A stretch of 64,000 bases of DNA from Mermis nigrescens (GCA_036768485.1 JAVLUZ010000142.1:15844407-15908406), one strand, 5' to 3'; shown: positions 23,801 to 35,589, counted from the first letter of the stretch. Program-made: numbers and translations. The notes: generated by a model from the sequence alone, not told the origin.

Positions 23801-26800
23801 CGTTTCGAAGTTAGTTTTCAACCAAGTTTTCAAGCCAGAAGGCTCATAATTTTGAATTTCCGAGCTCATTTAGGTGTTCATTTGTAGAATAAATGTACGA
23901 CTTTATTGAAAAACTTCATTCAAATTTTAGAGGGCAATTTGAATAACAGTATGCATTTGGCCTGCATAAGTTCATTGAATAACCAAATCGTCTGGAGCTT
24001 GTAATGTTTTTTTCAAGCCAGAAGGATCATTATATTGAAAAAATGGTTGATTGCATTTTGAATTCCGCCGTTGAAACTATCGCTTTATTTGAAAAGTTTG
24101 GTTGAAAGTCTGGATTTTGTAGTGAATCAACCATTTTTTCATATGATCCTTCTGGCTTTCCGTAATTATAAGTGTCATGGTTGTAAAAATGTTAGATTTT
24201 GCAGAGTGCGATAAGGAATTATTTTAGCATAAGCATTTTTTAGAGAAACCTAGTTTATCGCCTGGTTTACAAGCGCTGGAAATTTCTTTGGCCACGGCAC
24301 GACCAAATACACATGCATCGAGAAGTGAATTGGCACCAAGGCGGTTAGCACCGTGCACCGAGTGACATGCTGTCTCACCGCAAGTGTACAAGCCAGGGAC
24401 AATATTATCACGGCCGTTTAGAAATTTTGTCACCTGTTAAAGCAATTACTATTTGTAATTCTTGTGTTAAAGTCATTTTTGATGCCTAAAACAGGAAAGT
24501 AAATACTACTCGCGAGGTTGTTCTACAAAAAACTTTTATTATGGCATAAAACAAAAATAAAATGGACAAACAGTATTTGCTTTATGACTTCTATATTGAA
24601 CCAAATCCCTGCTAAATATTCTGCAAGAAATTTCCGTCATCATTAGACTGATAGGATAGTTCAATTTTCCACGCTTTTCTTTGATTCACTTTAGTGAAAA
24701 AAATGACGTGCACAATTAACTATTCATCAGGCACGTAGCTGTGGGGGGGTAGAGGGACTAGTGCACCCAAAATTTTGGAAATACGAGTATTTTTACAAGG
24801 GTACCCTGGAGAATATATTTGAAAATTCTTAGAGTACGTTTGAATGACTGTCAGAATATCTTCTATTACATTTTTGAGCTAAAAATCCCAAAATTTTCGG
24901 GCGTTTCACGCCGGATTTATTGTTCTTGTATAACTTTTGTCTTCCGAACAGCCCAAATTTGAGTAAGACATGGTGAATATGTCAAAATTTTCCGGGGCTC
25001 TGCCCAGAATTATTTATTATTCTGTATTGTCTTTCTTTGCAATGTACTAATTAAATAGTAAATAGGTTAAAGGCGGGTCCAGCTTGGACATAAGAATTAG
25101 AAACCATTTGTGAGGCCATTTTATACAACTTAGTTTTTGAATATGATTGATATTGAGTTAAGTTTGTTTGAAATTTTAATTTTTTCTTCAATGTGTAGAG
25201 CTCGCTGAAAAAACGTTCAAAAATACCATTAAGTTTACCGGTCTACTAGTAATTGTTTAGATAACTGACTACAAAATTTTAGTCCCCCAAATTTGAAGGA
25301 CCAGCTAAGTGCCTTATATTTAATGTCTGCCAAATGCCAAGCACTCGTTGATTCTTGATTTGTATTATTGAAATGACACTAGCTAAGCAAGCCACGATGC
25401 ATTCACTTGGCCTTTGTAATTTGCCGTTGTACCACCCATGTTGTAATGCGAAGTGGGAATGACCGGTATGGGCTCCTTCGTGACATCAACACCCGCGAAA
25501 ATTTTAGCTGTCTCTGAGATACCTGGCAGACGGGTGTGAATTTGCTGAGCAGGTAAGTGATGCAATTTAAGGTAAATATGATCCTTTTCTGGACCTACGC
25601 CACGCCCTTCGCGAATTTCTATCGCCATAGCACGTGATACTACGTCACGCGAAGCCAAATCCTTTGCTTTTGGCGCATACCTGTCACAAATAGATACAGG
25701 CACGTAGCTGGTCGTCCTATTTGGGGGGACCAACACCAATTTTTGGGGTCCGGGGTCCAAAAAGGCCAAAAATAGCACAAAATAACGTTTAAAAAGTCAT
25801 ATTTTTCCGGTTTTTCTGAATTTTGGGGGTCCGGAACCCCCTATGCCCCCACAGCTACGTGCCTGAATAGATAAACACAAAATTTATCTCAAAACAATTT
25901 CGTCAACAAAAAATGTTTTTTCAGCCAGCAGCAGTCTTAAATCGTAACGATTAAGTAATTATTCGTTGTTAACATAAGTACACTAATGAATGATACTTGG
26001 TTATGCGTTTCTAAAAAATGTTTATATTAGCTTGATGAGACATAAGCCTGGTTCATTTATAACTTGACTAAAGTGCATTTTTACGTCATAATCAAAATGC
26101 TAAAAATTGTAAACGAGCAAAGACTAACAAGAAGTCCAGCTTTAATGAGCAATATCGTCAACATGTTTCTAGACGTGAGTCAGGATTTAACATCAAAAAT
26201 TTTTCATGATAGGGATATCTGAAAGCCTCATGAAAAATATCAGTTTCCCTACCGTATTTTCCAACAAAATTTCCGTTTTATCTCTATGCTGTCATTTGCG
26301 AAAATCAATTCTGCTTCCGAATGAAACAATACCGAGGTATTGTGAAAGCCGGTATTAGGCTTCTCACAGTGACCTAAAAGATATCTACGAGTATTTGCTT
26401 AGATGTGAGCAAGGAATCATTGAATCTTTCTCTAATGAGAGTTATTTGATAGTTGATATAGGAGCATAAATCGTTTTCCAAAAAATGAGTCAGTATTCCT
26501 TTGAGCAAAGGCAATTTAGATGACTGAATTAAGCATACGAGTATAAAGCACCTTTCCATAAACCTTTCACCCTGCGAATTCATCAAGTAGCCTCCTTCGC
26601 CTCTGGAGCCTTCAGTAATTAAGCATCCCGCTCCGTAAATTCCGGTAGGATGGAATTGAATAAATTCCATGTCTGATAATGATATACCAGCCCTTAATAT
26701 AAAAAGCAGGCGCTTATATGTACGTACTAGCCCTTAATGTAAAAAGCACGCACTTATACGAGTATGTAATAATATCATAGGTGCGCAAGGTCAAACTTTC

Positions 26801-29800
26801 AGGGAGGGTGAAAATCAAAATCTCGAAGAAAGCTATGTGCTTTGTGAAACAAGATTCTAAAGCGAAAAAATGATGGTATCGCTTTAAAACCATCATTTTC
26901 GAGCATTTTGTAGCAAATTTACAGTCTTTTTCATTCACAAACATAGCTAGAAAACCTTTTCCGAATAAAAATAGCTATTTTAGCCTTTATTCAAGTCGGG
27001 AAAATAGCTATAAATCTTTTTAAAAGTCAGACAGAAACAACGATAGAGTACTTCTGAAGTCATACTGTATGTTTCTGAGTACAAAAAGGCTATTGCTAGT
27101 TTTATAAGCCCATCAAGGCTATAAAGGAATGATTTTTCCAGCCAAAATGGTTGTATTATCAGTTTTTTAAAGCTCGGGGGAAGTAATACCCCCAACTCAG
27201 CCCTCCCCATGTCCATGTTAGGTAGTATGTATATATAATACATGTATGCAGCAATATAATAAACATTGATTTATTATGAGCAACCAGAAATGGATAAATC
27301 AGTGATTAAAAATCGTGTCAGTAAATGACTGAAAAACTTTTTCGATAAGCTTGACTAACCGGTTATACTGCCCTAAGCGTTTTAATCGCCGGGAAAAATA
27401 CAAACTATGATTTTATGCTGTTTCGTGGAAAAAGTAATTTTAACAGTGCTTTTACATCGTTTCACGAAAAAATTCCCGGTTGGTAAGACATTTAAACTTT
27501 AAAACCATATGCGTCTGTTTCTTACAAGTGCGGAAACAGACGATTTCTAAAAAGCCGCTCTACATTACCTGGAAGTACTCATGTAACATGAAATCGGAAG
27601 GTTATATTATTGAAATGAGCAAATTAAAGTATTTTTACTGATAATCAAATCATACCTCTATTTCATTATTACAAATATCTGCCTTTTAATTGACATTAGA
27701 TGTGTGTAAGCTTATACTTGGATTCATGCTGTCCAAACTTTCCAATGTAATTAGTTGCTATTCTAACCTTTACTGGAATACACGAGTGGGTTTAATATAC
27801 CTCGTCACCATCGCATTGCCATCGCCAGTACAGGTATAAGCTGGTGTGCAGCTAAAATAGATACGTCCGTAGCCTCCAGTAGCCAAAATGGTGCTGCTAG
27901 CATGGAAGCGATGAATCTGACCATCCTACAAGAAACCATGCACTTTGAATTAGAACCCTTTTGAAATAATAACACTTTGAAATAAAAAAACATGCACTTG
28001 CAAAGCAAATGCATTTTGCTTGGAAAGAAAAACATTCAAAAACTATAGCACTCGAAGCGCATCAAGAAAACAAACAGAACTGAATTATCTAAAAGAGCCT
28101 ACTCCTTTCATAACCAATAAAAAATTGATTTAATCGACAACGCCTCATAGGCTAATCGAATGTCGATATGTGCATGTAAAAAAGATTGAAAAGGTTAAGG
28201 AAAGCAGCCATTTAAATGAACGCATATTGCGCATAGCTTTTAAATTAAGTGAACGGTTTATAAGATAAATGTCACTTTGGTTACGACCAATTATGCACGT
28301 GAGAGGGGTTATGAACCCCCAGAATGACAAAATGGAAAATTTTGTGGTGAAAATATGGCAAAATAAAGGCCAAAAAGCTTCCAATTGATCAGAAACTGTG
28401 TAATAATGTAGTTTTTACGGCTATTTAAGCGTCTTTACCATTTCTTGAGACTATTTGAGCCCAAAAAAAAAAATAATTTTTCCCCCCCCCACCCTACAGA
28501 CCGGCTGACCCCTCCCAGATCGGCCATGCTGTGCATCTATGGTTACAACCATACACGGGCAGCACCAAAAGTCTGAGGGGTCAGGCAGGATGGGGTAAAT
28601 CGTCAAAAACGTTACTAAAAATAGAATTCTAAGTGGTCTATAGTAATCTGCGGGGGTATTTTAACTTCTGGGGAGTACAAATCACCACGCCTATGTGTGG
28701 ATGCAACCAGTGGTTGATCCAGGATTTTCCCAAGGGGGTGGTACCCCTAAGGGGGGGGGCGGAATCCTGACTTGGGCGGAAAAATTAACCGTTTTAACCA
28801 GAAAATCGCTAAAAATCGCTCAAAAATCCTTAATTTTGCGCACTATTTTTGGTCAATGGGGGCGGCCGCCCCCTCCCGCCCCCCTAAATCCGCCCCTGGA
28901 TACAACCCGCTTATATGATAAATTTAGCGTTCACATCGCAAGCCAAACCTTGTTAAACAAAATTTTTCCTGAATCATGAACATTGGCTTTAAAAAAATCG
29001 AAAGTCATTGTTATTCAAAAACAAAGAGGTGCTGTCAATGTTTACTAACGCCTAGAAGCCTGTCCGAACCTCCAGCCCAAGAGCCACGACGCCCATGCAG
29101 CGATTGCGCTCCATAAGCAAATCTAATGCAAAGTATTCAATGAAGTAGTGGCAATCGTATGCCAAGCTGCGTCCATACAAAGTGTGCAGCATACTGTGGC
29201 CAGTTCGGTCAGCTACACAACAAGTTCTATGCGCTTGACTTCCTTTACCTACAGCGGCAATAACTACTATCAGTTGAAAATGAATAACCGAATTAAAAAA
29301 TCTTTTTGAACAGCTGACTTATTGTACTCGCCAAATATACCTACTCTCTCTTTCGTAACAATGTTAATGATGTAAAAATTGGCAGGAGTTGCATGCATGA
29401 ATGTACAGGGTGGTCCACTTATCTATCCGGAGTTTTAAAATAGTGTAAAAAATGCCGTTTTTGTGTAAACAACGTAAAATTTTAGCAAAGTGTAAAGTGA
29501 ACATTAGAATTACATCTGACAAAATTTGGTTAGATTGTGTTGCTTATTTGTAGTGTTATACAATTTATCCATGGCCTACTCTATTCTGGAGCGTGCAAAA
29601 GTTGCATCATGGTTCGAGTGGACTGGCAGTGTTGTTATGGTTCAAAGGAAATTTCGAACTGAATTTGGACGCGAACCACCAACAGATAAGAGCATCCACA
29701 AATGGCATAGCCTTTTGATGGAGACTGGATCGGTTTGTGATGTTAAAAAGAAAAGGAGCCGGTCAGCTAACTCTGCAGAAAATTCGACTCTTGTTCAAGA

Positions 29801-32800
29801 ACATTTCACTGATAACCCCCATTCTTCAACTTGTCGGGCTTCAAATGCGTTAATGATGAGTCGAACTACCATTATGAGGATTCTTCGGGACTTGAAGTGG
29901 CATCCATACAAAATCCAAATCGTGCAAAAAATTACGGATGAGGACAAGGAAAACAGACTTCAATTGGCTCAGGATGAAATTGAACGAATGGAAATTAACC
30001 AAGATCACTTGGAAAACTTGATGTTTTCAGATGAGGCCCACTTCCACTTAGACGGGGGTGTCAATAGGCACAACCATCGCTATTGGTCGCCAATTAATCC
30101 ACGCTGGGTGGCTGAAGAAGCCTCCCCAAAAGCCACTGTTTGGGCTGCTATTGGTCAGCATGGCTTGATTGGTCCGTTTTTCTTTGACGAGACAATAAAC
30201 AGTAATCGCTATTTGGAAATGTTGCAGAATCAATTTTATCCTGAGTTACAAAACAGGCACCTTCAAGACATCATTACGTTTATGCAAGATGGCGCCCCTC
30301 CTCATTGGGGTCGATTAGTCCGAAATTGATTGAATGAAAAGTTTCCAGGGCGCTGGATTGGGCGCGGTTCACCCAACATGCCATGGCCTCCCAGATCGCC
30401 TGATTTGACTCCTTGCGACTTCTTTCTCTGGGGCTTCATCAAGTCCAAGGTCTATACAACACGTCCAGCTAATATTGATGAACTTAAAAATCGTATTTAT
30501 GATGCTTTCGAACAAGTTACCGTTGAAATGCGAATGAAAATTTTATTGGAGTATTGTGAACGCTTGTACAAAATGACTGAAAACCATGGTGCTCATGTTG
30601 AAACTTATATTTAAATGCGTTGTTTAACAATTGGCTTCAAACTTTGTCAGTAAAAACTTGCTTGTTTGCAGGTTCTTCACGCAAAATTTCATAGCCCAAT
30701 CTTTAAAATTGACTGAGCAATGATGAGATGAAACTCCGGATAGATAAGTGGACCACCCTGTACAATCCAGAAATTATGAAAATGGACGCATTTTTTGATC
30801 CGGAGAAGGGATTTATCATTCTTTTATTCCTCAATGCGTCTTTCTAAACTACAAAATGTTTAAAAATTGCTGGGTATAGCTGCTACTTATTCTGCTGCAG
30901 CAGTGATTTTTAATTTAATGCAGATGTATGCCCCACCCGTGCAAATGTTGGGAACTTGCGAACCGGGAAAACTTTGCTACGTTTGAAGCGAGCTCTCTCC
31001 TACTGGGTTGGGGGAGCTTGTCGGTTACTAAATGCGGTTTAGAGCCTAGCTTTAACTTAAGCACGACTTAAGCCAGGCTTTGTTTTCAGTAAAAAATGCT
31101 TTAAGCCTATTTCGATTCACGAGTCTCTGCTTTCATTCTGACTTTCAATTTCATCAACGCCTTAGGATCATTTCGATTCTATACACCAACAATAAATTTC
31201 ATGTCTTTGGTAGGCGCTTGATGAGAAACCAATATCTATAATTTTATTTTGAGTTAACTGTGTGTTTCCGAAAAAAAAGTTTTTACGGTATAATCAAGTT
31301 ACCCTCATATTTTGACTACATAGGTTATCCGGGCCCCTGTTTCCGAATTTTTGATCAAAATGGCTCCATCAGGCTTCTGAAACCATGAAACGACGGATTA
31401 CTATAAAACGTTTTGGCGGCTCTATCACCTCACGTAATTGCCGCAGAGAAAAGTTTTTATGCCACCCTAGACCAACTTTTAATGCACATTTTTTTGGTAT
31501 AAACCACTTTACACCGTAGTTTAAACTGACAAAAAACCGTAGGAAAATTGCTTTTTGACGTTGTATTTTTACTAATATCTTGAATCGCAACGGATAAATT
31601 TTATTTATATATCAGTGTGGATGACCTCACTATGGAATTCAAAGTAAGGAAAATTCACGGATTGATTTTGAAACACAGGGCCAAATTATAACCTATCCAG
31701 AGTCTAAAATTTGGTTTTGTCGTTTTGCAGGAGCATAAATTGGATGTTGCTCCCTAAATTTGACCCCTGATGTTTATTTAACCTCCAATTCCGAATCGAC
31801 TACCCAAAATTACTGAACTGGTGCCTAAAACGGCTAAAAAAAGAATTTACACAAAATAAGGGAAGGTTGTAAATAATGTGAACAATCAATGAGGACGAGC
31901 TTGCAGTGAGCCAAAATATCAACATATGAATGCTCTTGATGTAAACCAACATGCGTGCAACACAATGTAAATCAAATGAAAGCAGTAACCGCACGGCTTT
32001 CGAGAAGACTGACACGATTCCAGATATCTCTGCGTCTATGGATTAATTTAACGTGGAACTTTTTGCGTTTGTTTACAATGCAAACAAGTTTAAATTAATT
32101 TTCTGCACAGTTTGCAATGCCCTCTAATTGACATACGAGCGGTAAAATGAAACTGAAAACTTTATTAAAATTAGCTAAATGGAATGAATGATTCGTTGTA
32201 AATTTATTAAGCTAACATTGTAAATTTTTGTTAGCGTGATGATTTTAAATAAGAATAATTTATTTAAAATGTAAAGTGGAGGCAAGTTCAGAAAGATTAA
32301 TAAATTCTGATTAGCGCTCCTTAACAATATTTTGATATGATAATCATAAGACTTATAGTTTATGTTGTCGGAAATCTGTAGTACGTTGGTCATCACTTTT
32401 ATCTAGCTTTTTTTGCAAATGGGGAGCGAAGCGACCATTTGCAAAAAGATTGATCTACAAAAGAGGCAGCGAAGCGGCCCTTTTTGCTCGTCATATTTTA
32501 ATTGTGAGAATTTTGATATATCCTATTTTTATCATATGATTTGGAAAATGGTAAAACAGTTTTGACATAATTTTGGTAACATTTTGATATAAAGTGCAAA
32601 CGCTTTTTCTCTTTGTTTATTATGCCTCACTTCGTTTTGGCATTAGAATTTTAGCAAATTTTTTCAACGATGCATTATCATGCATATATTGTTAATATCT
32701 GTGCCCTTGACATTTGTACATACTAGTAGATATTTCAATCAGATAATCCATAAAATTAGGAAGGAATTTACGGGATGAGGGCGGTCGCCTTCACGATTGA

Positions 32801-35263
32801 CCGAACATATTGGCGACAGAAAGAATGGATATGTATTTTATCATGACTTCTAGTTTCTTTTTATAGAAATTTTTCTGATTTTTCACTAATAATGTCTAAT
32901 AACTACGTTATTTTACTTCTTTTAATGACCCGGAAGCCGTTTTTTGTGCTAGGATTAAGTTGTTCAAGCAACAAGCATTCTCATGACTATTAAATTTGGA
33001 GTATAAACAACTATTCCAGCATAGCTTGTTCCCATTTTTAGCCTTGATTTAAAAAATTTTGGCGATTAAAAGCAAATGCTTCAATGGGCTTGTATATGTA
33101 TGTCGCTTCAAGTGCACTAATACAGGAAATAAAGCAGTAATTCAAGTTTTATAAGTTCCTTCTGCATAAATTTCGTGAATTTCTTTTTCGCCTTGTACAA
33201 AGTCCTTTTCGCACACATTATCGCGACATTTTGTAATCTTTTTAAAATCCTTCATAAGAAATGATTTTGAATAAAATCGACCATGCGAAATGGGAAAACC
33301 GCCATTTTGCATGTAAATAGCAGATTTTTGGGCCTGACTGTTCTTATGGCAGCACATGCGTGGTTCCACTGGTCTTTAGAAGTCGAATAAAAGATGAAAT
33401 GCCTACGTAAGAAAACATGCGTCAAATATCAAAAATATACTATATTTGAAGAAAAAGAAAGCAATATCACATTCATATTAAATCAAAATCATGTAAACTA
33501 CATATACCAATATCATATTTTATTTATTTTGGACTACCAAAATAACGCAGCTAACCATTTTTAAGCTTTTATTCCAATTATTCCGATTTCGCACCGTGCT
33601 TCGCATTTTTCTGCATAACATTCTAATTAGAAAGACAATTTATTACTTTCTAAAATTGTCATGCTTGGCACTCTAGCCGTGGACTCTGTCATACATATAA
33701 TATATATCGCCTCACGAATCCGTAAGCTGAATAGTAAATGTAAAGAAAGGGACAATTTGGAAATTTTTTGAAATCCCATCTTCACTTGAAACGATTACGC
33801 AGATTCAGTTCGCATTATAGGTAGAAATATCCTAGCAGCTATTCTTTTTACGATTTGCGTGAAAATGACTTAAGTAAAATAGAATTTGTTTATCCTGAGT
33901 ATCACATTGCCTACCAACAAATGAACAAGTTAGTTAATATGATCGATTGAAAGATTATGATTGCAAAAAGTCGTGAGAGGAAACATGGTTATACGGTTCT
34001 TTTTGGAAATCGAATCAGCGATCTACTTCCAACAAATGTAACAGCGCAGAGCCAATGAGTAATTATCAAAAGCCTAAATTTCCTCAAAGATGGCTATATA
34101 AGTTTTCCTCCCGCTTAATTCTGCTTATACACTAACCAAACAATTACCGTAATTGTAGCTTTGACCGCCAAAAGCTCTTTGATATATTTTGCCCTCGGCT
34201 GTTCTGCTAAAAGGCATACCATAATTTTCCAATTCAATAATAGCATCAGGCGCTTCTCTACAAAGGTAATGAATGGCATTTTGATCTCCCAGCCAGTCCG
34301 AACCTTTGACAGTGTCGTAAAAATGCCATTTCCAGTCGTCTGGCTCCATATTGCCGAGGGCAGCATTGACTCCGCCTTGGGCAGCTGTCGTATGACTACG
34401 AGTTGGAAACATTTTGCTGACCATTGCTATTTTAAATCCTTGTTCAGCAAGACCTATCCAAATTGAAACAAAAATATATTTCCATGTAACAAGCAATAGT
34501 TCCTTTCTAAGTTAATGATTTTTTTGTTTACTAGAAATTCAAAAGGACTAACGAGTAATCAAAAATTAATTCATAAAATTTTAATTATATTGTTAAATAT
34601 TTAATTATATTGTTGAATAAGATAGAAATTCAATATAAATTAATGCATATGAATCGGTCTTCGAATAACCACTTAAAATAAGCCGATTATTTACATAAAA
34701 AGTCTGAAATCACATTCTGCCTTAGCTAGGTCATTCAGCTTAAGCGATGCCTAACTGTGTGAATAAAGATTAAAGTACGAACTCTAGACTTAGTACTCAG
34801 CTGTCTCACCTCAGCTCCATAAAGTCCTAAACTTTCTACGCTAAAGTACGTTTTTCGATGCTTCTTATCGCATTATTATCACACTGGTGCGAAAAATGTT
34901 GTAAATCTCGTTTTTCTGACCGCAATTTTCTAGCATCAATTTCCATGAAATAACGAGCGGGTGTGAAGTCATTGCACTTAGTCAAACAAAGTCTAATCAA
35001 GGAAAAAAAGTACGATCCTTATAGTAATACAAAGTCATGCACATACCAATCGCAGAGCGCAAGCCAGCTCCACCTGCGCCAACGATCACAACGTCGTATT
35101 CGTGGTCTATAACTGGATATTCAGCCCAAAACTTCTCTCTCCTAATGACATTCGCAATAGTAAACGATCTGCTGGTGATCAGAGTGATAATTTTGGAGGC
35201 ATTTCGCAGTGATTTACATGCCCAAATGTGACTAAGAGGCCGTTGCCTCAACACCGACCACAT
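17884..35263 (-). CDS. SDHA: Succinate dehydrogenase flavoprotein subunit, complete (10 exons)
   Basis: Catalytic FAD subunit of mitochondrial complex II, oxidising succinate to fumarate. Exons: 35263-35047, 34453-34148, 29248-29070, 27925-27801, 26692-26552, 25680-25407, 24433-24250, 20212-20007, 19217-19048, 18058-17884. All are GT-AG and phases match throughout, giving 658 aa (human 664). An in-frame TAA lies 18 bp upstream of the ATG. An Arg/Ser-rich presequence precedes the dinucleotide-binding motif [14 protein letters not shown]. The covalent-FAD histidine is in SHTTAAQGG. Substrate-site residues are visible in [31 protein letters not shown] and [13 protein letters not shown]. The C-terminus has RGAHAREDF and KPLYGQQ and ends PPTPRTY. 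Nothing is broken. Odd points: CGETACHS where CGEAACAS is usual; an exon 6 acceptor crowded by a hAT MITE; a duplicated exon 5 acceptor; an exon 8 acceptor (CTCAAAG) with a weak tract. Confidence 0.97.
20270..20612. mobile_element. D-type hAT-like element, right end truncated (SDHA intron 7)
   Basis: Starts CAGGGCCGTATTTAAGGGGC after ATCAAAAT and runs parallel to the complete copy at 47587-47972 (shared TTTTGAAAGGTAAG, AAAAATTGCAT, CGGCG). It ends around TATGTTGGGTTCGC, where the other copy continues to its terminus, so the last about 60 bp are missing. Confidence 0.65.
20688..20946 (-). repeat. Family B copy, long form (SDHA intron 7)
   Basis: Minus-strand long form with an expanded cytosine run (CCCCCCCCCCCCC near 20735) and a locally duplicated AGAAAGCAAAATACCCC unit. 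Ends ATGCTGCCCACGTATGCTAC. Confidence 0.75.
21567..24164. mobile_element. Foldback element F, 2.6 kb, with about 1-kb inverted arms of tandem repeats
   Basis: Ends TACGGAAAGCCGGAAGGATC and the inverse at 24145-24164, flanked by ATTATA on both sides (21561-21566, 24165-24170), a candidate 6-bp duplication. Left arm about 21567-22528, right arm about 23161-24164, centre about 630 bp. The inner part of each arm is a degenerate tandem array of about 30-40 bp units (left arm reads TTTTCAACCAATTTTTTCAAA with TTTTCAATGAAAGTTTTCAAA variants; right arm the inverse). The centre has no convincing gene. Structure resembles Drosophila FB-type foldback transposons; family not identified. Sits in SDHA intron 7. 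Confidence 0.85.
24728..25315. mobile_element. C-type hAT-like element (SDHA intron 6)
   Basis: Starts CAGGCACGTAGCTGTGGGGG and ends CAGCTAAGTGCCTT. Flanks CTATTCAT and ATATTTAA are similar enough to be a decayed 8-bp duplication. The interior contains CGGGCGTTTCACGCCGG, a local hairpin also present in the 16755 copy. No ORF. Confidence 0.7.
25697..25865. mobile_element. C-type hAT MITE with perfect 14-bp ends and 8-bp duplication
   Basis: 169 bp with exact inverted ends CAGGCACGTAGCTG and an identical flanking AATAGATA at 25689-25696 and 25866-25873. This is hAT-superfamily behaviour (8-bp target duplication). It lies 16 bp upstream, in the minus sense, of the SDHA exon 6 acceptor at 25681, so the duplicated target forms part of the pre-acceptor tract (TATCTATTTGTGACAG). 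Confidence 0.92.
26688..26767. repeat. 40-bp tandem duplication across the SDHA exon 5 acceptor
   Basis: Units 26688-26727 and 26728-26767 share AGCCCTTAAT.TAAAAAGCA.GC.CTTATA. In the minus sense both contain a TTAAG|GGCT acceptor; the one at 26693/26692 is the one used by the SDHA reading frame. The copy at 26733/26732 would add 40 nt and change frame. Confidence 0.8.
28286..28543 (+). repeat. Family A copy (SDHA intron 3)
   Basis: Starts GACCAATTATGCACGTGAGA, has AACCCCCAGAATGACAAAAT, and ends GGCCATGCTGTGCATCTATGG. A family B copy follows within 2 bp, and a D-type hAT MITE follows that. Confidence 0.75.
28545..28707 (+). repeat. Family B copy (SDHA intron 3)
   Basis: Starts ACAACCATACACGGGCAGCA, contains AAAAATAGAATTCTAAGTGG, and ends CCTATGTGTGGATGCAAC. 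Its last 8 bp (GATGCAAC) served as the target of the MITE at 28708. Confidence 0.75.
28708..28898. mobile_element. D-type hAT MITE with 8-bp duplication
   Basis: 191 bp from CAGTGGTTGATCCAGGATTT to the inverse of CAGGGGCGGATTTAGGGGGG. It is flanked by GATGCAAC (28700-28707) and GATACAAC (28899-28906), a 7/8 match. CAGGGGCGGATTTAG-type ends are typical of hAT MITEs in many animals. Two GGGGGCGG/CCGCCCCC blocks can pair across the element. Confidence 0.85.
29406..30760 (+). mobile_element. Tc1/mariner-superfamily transposon (DD41D-like), nearly intact
   Basis: 1355 bp with 30-bp perfect inverted repeats (begin CAGGGTGGTCCACTTATC) and TA flanks at 29404-29405 and 30761-30762. It lies in SDHA intron 2 in the opposite orientation to SDHA. 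It carries one transposase frame with a single stop. Perfect ends suggest recent arrival. Confidence 0.96.
29571..30614 (+). pseudogene. Tc1/mariner transposase with one in-frame stop
   Basis: Cut-and-paste transposase acting in the nucleus on the flanking inverted repeats. I chose ATG 29571 ([20 protein letters not shown]), which starts the DUF4817-type N-terminal helix-turn-helix; upstream codons have no support. Catalytic motifs: [19 protein letters not shown] (first Asp), [10 protein letters not shown] (second Asp), [16 protein letters not shown] (third Asp). About 42 residues separate the second and third Asp, so it belongs with the DD41D-like group rather than DD34D mariner. A TGA at 30327-30329 replaces a residue expected to be Trp (context RLVRN-stop-LNEKFPG); the frame continues cleanly to TAA at 30614. 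All else reads open, about 347 codons, full length for the family. Confidence 0.92.
32407..32489. repeat. Two adjacent hairpins with the same AGCGAAGCG loop
   Basis: Hairpin 1: stem TTTTTGCAAATGG with CCATTTGCAAAAA around a loop containing AGCGAAGCG. Hairpin 2: stem AAAAGAGGC with GCCCTTTTT (one wobble, one mismatch) around AGCGAAGCG. The loop is conserved while the stems differ. Lies in SDHA intron 2. Function unknown. Confidence 0.65.
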
Positions 35264-35589
35264 AGCGAATACCAGCTTTTAGATCAGGCAATATCCATCG
35301 CTTTCTGCTTTATTTAAATAATAGATTTTTAAACAATAATTGCTCGCTGCAGAACACTTTAAAATTAGCGTCTTTTATAATCTACTTCTTAATACAGAAG
35401 TCCACTAAACATCTCTTGTTTGCTTTAATATGAGTAATATATCATCTTTTAGAAAATACTTCACACGGTAAGCAGATTTTAGCTATAAAAAATGACTACA
35501 ACGCATACTTTCTGCAAGCTTGTTTTACGATCAGCGTTCAATGAAATAGCTGTGCCTATGAAAACATGGTTTCCAGACGGACATCTATA

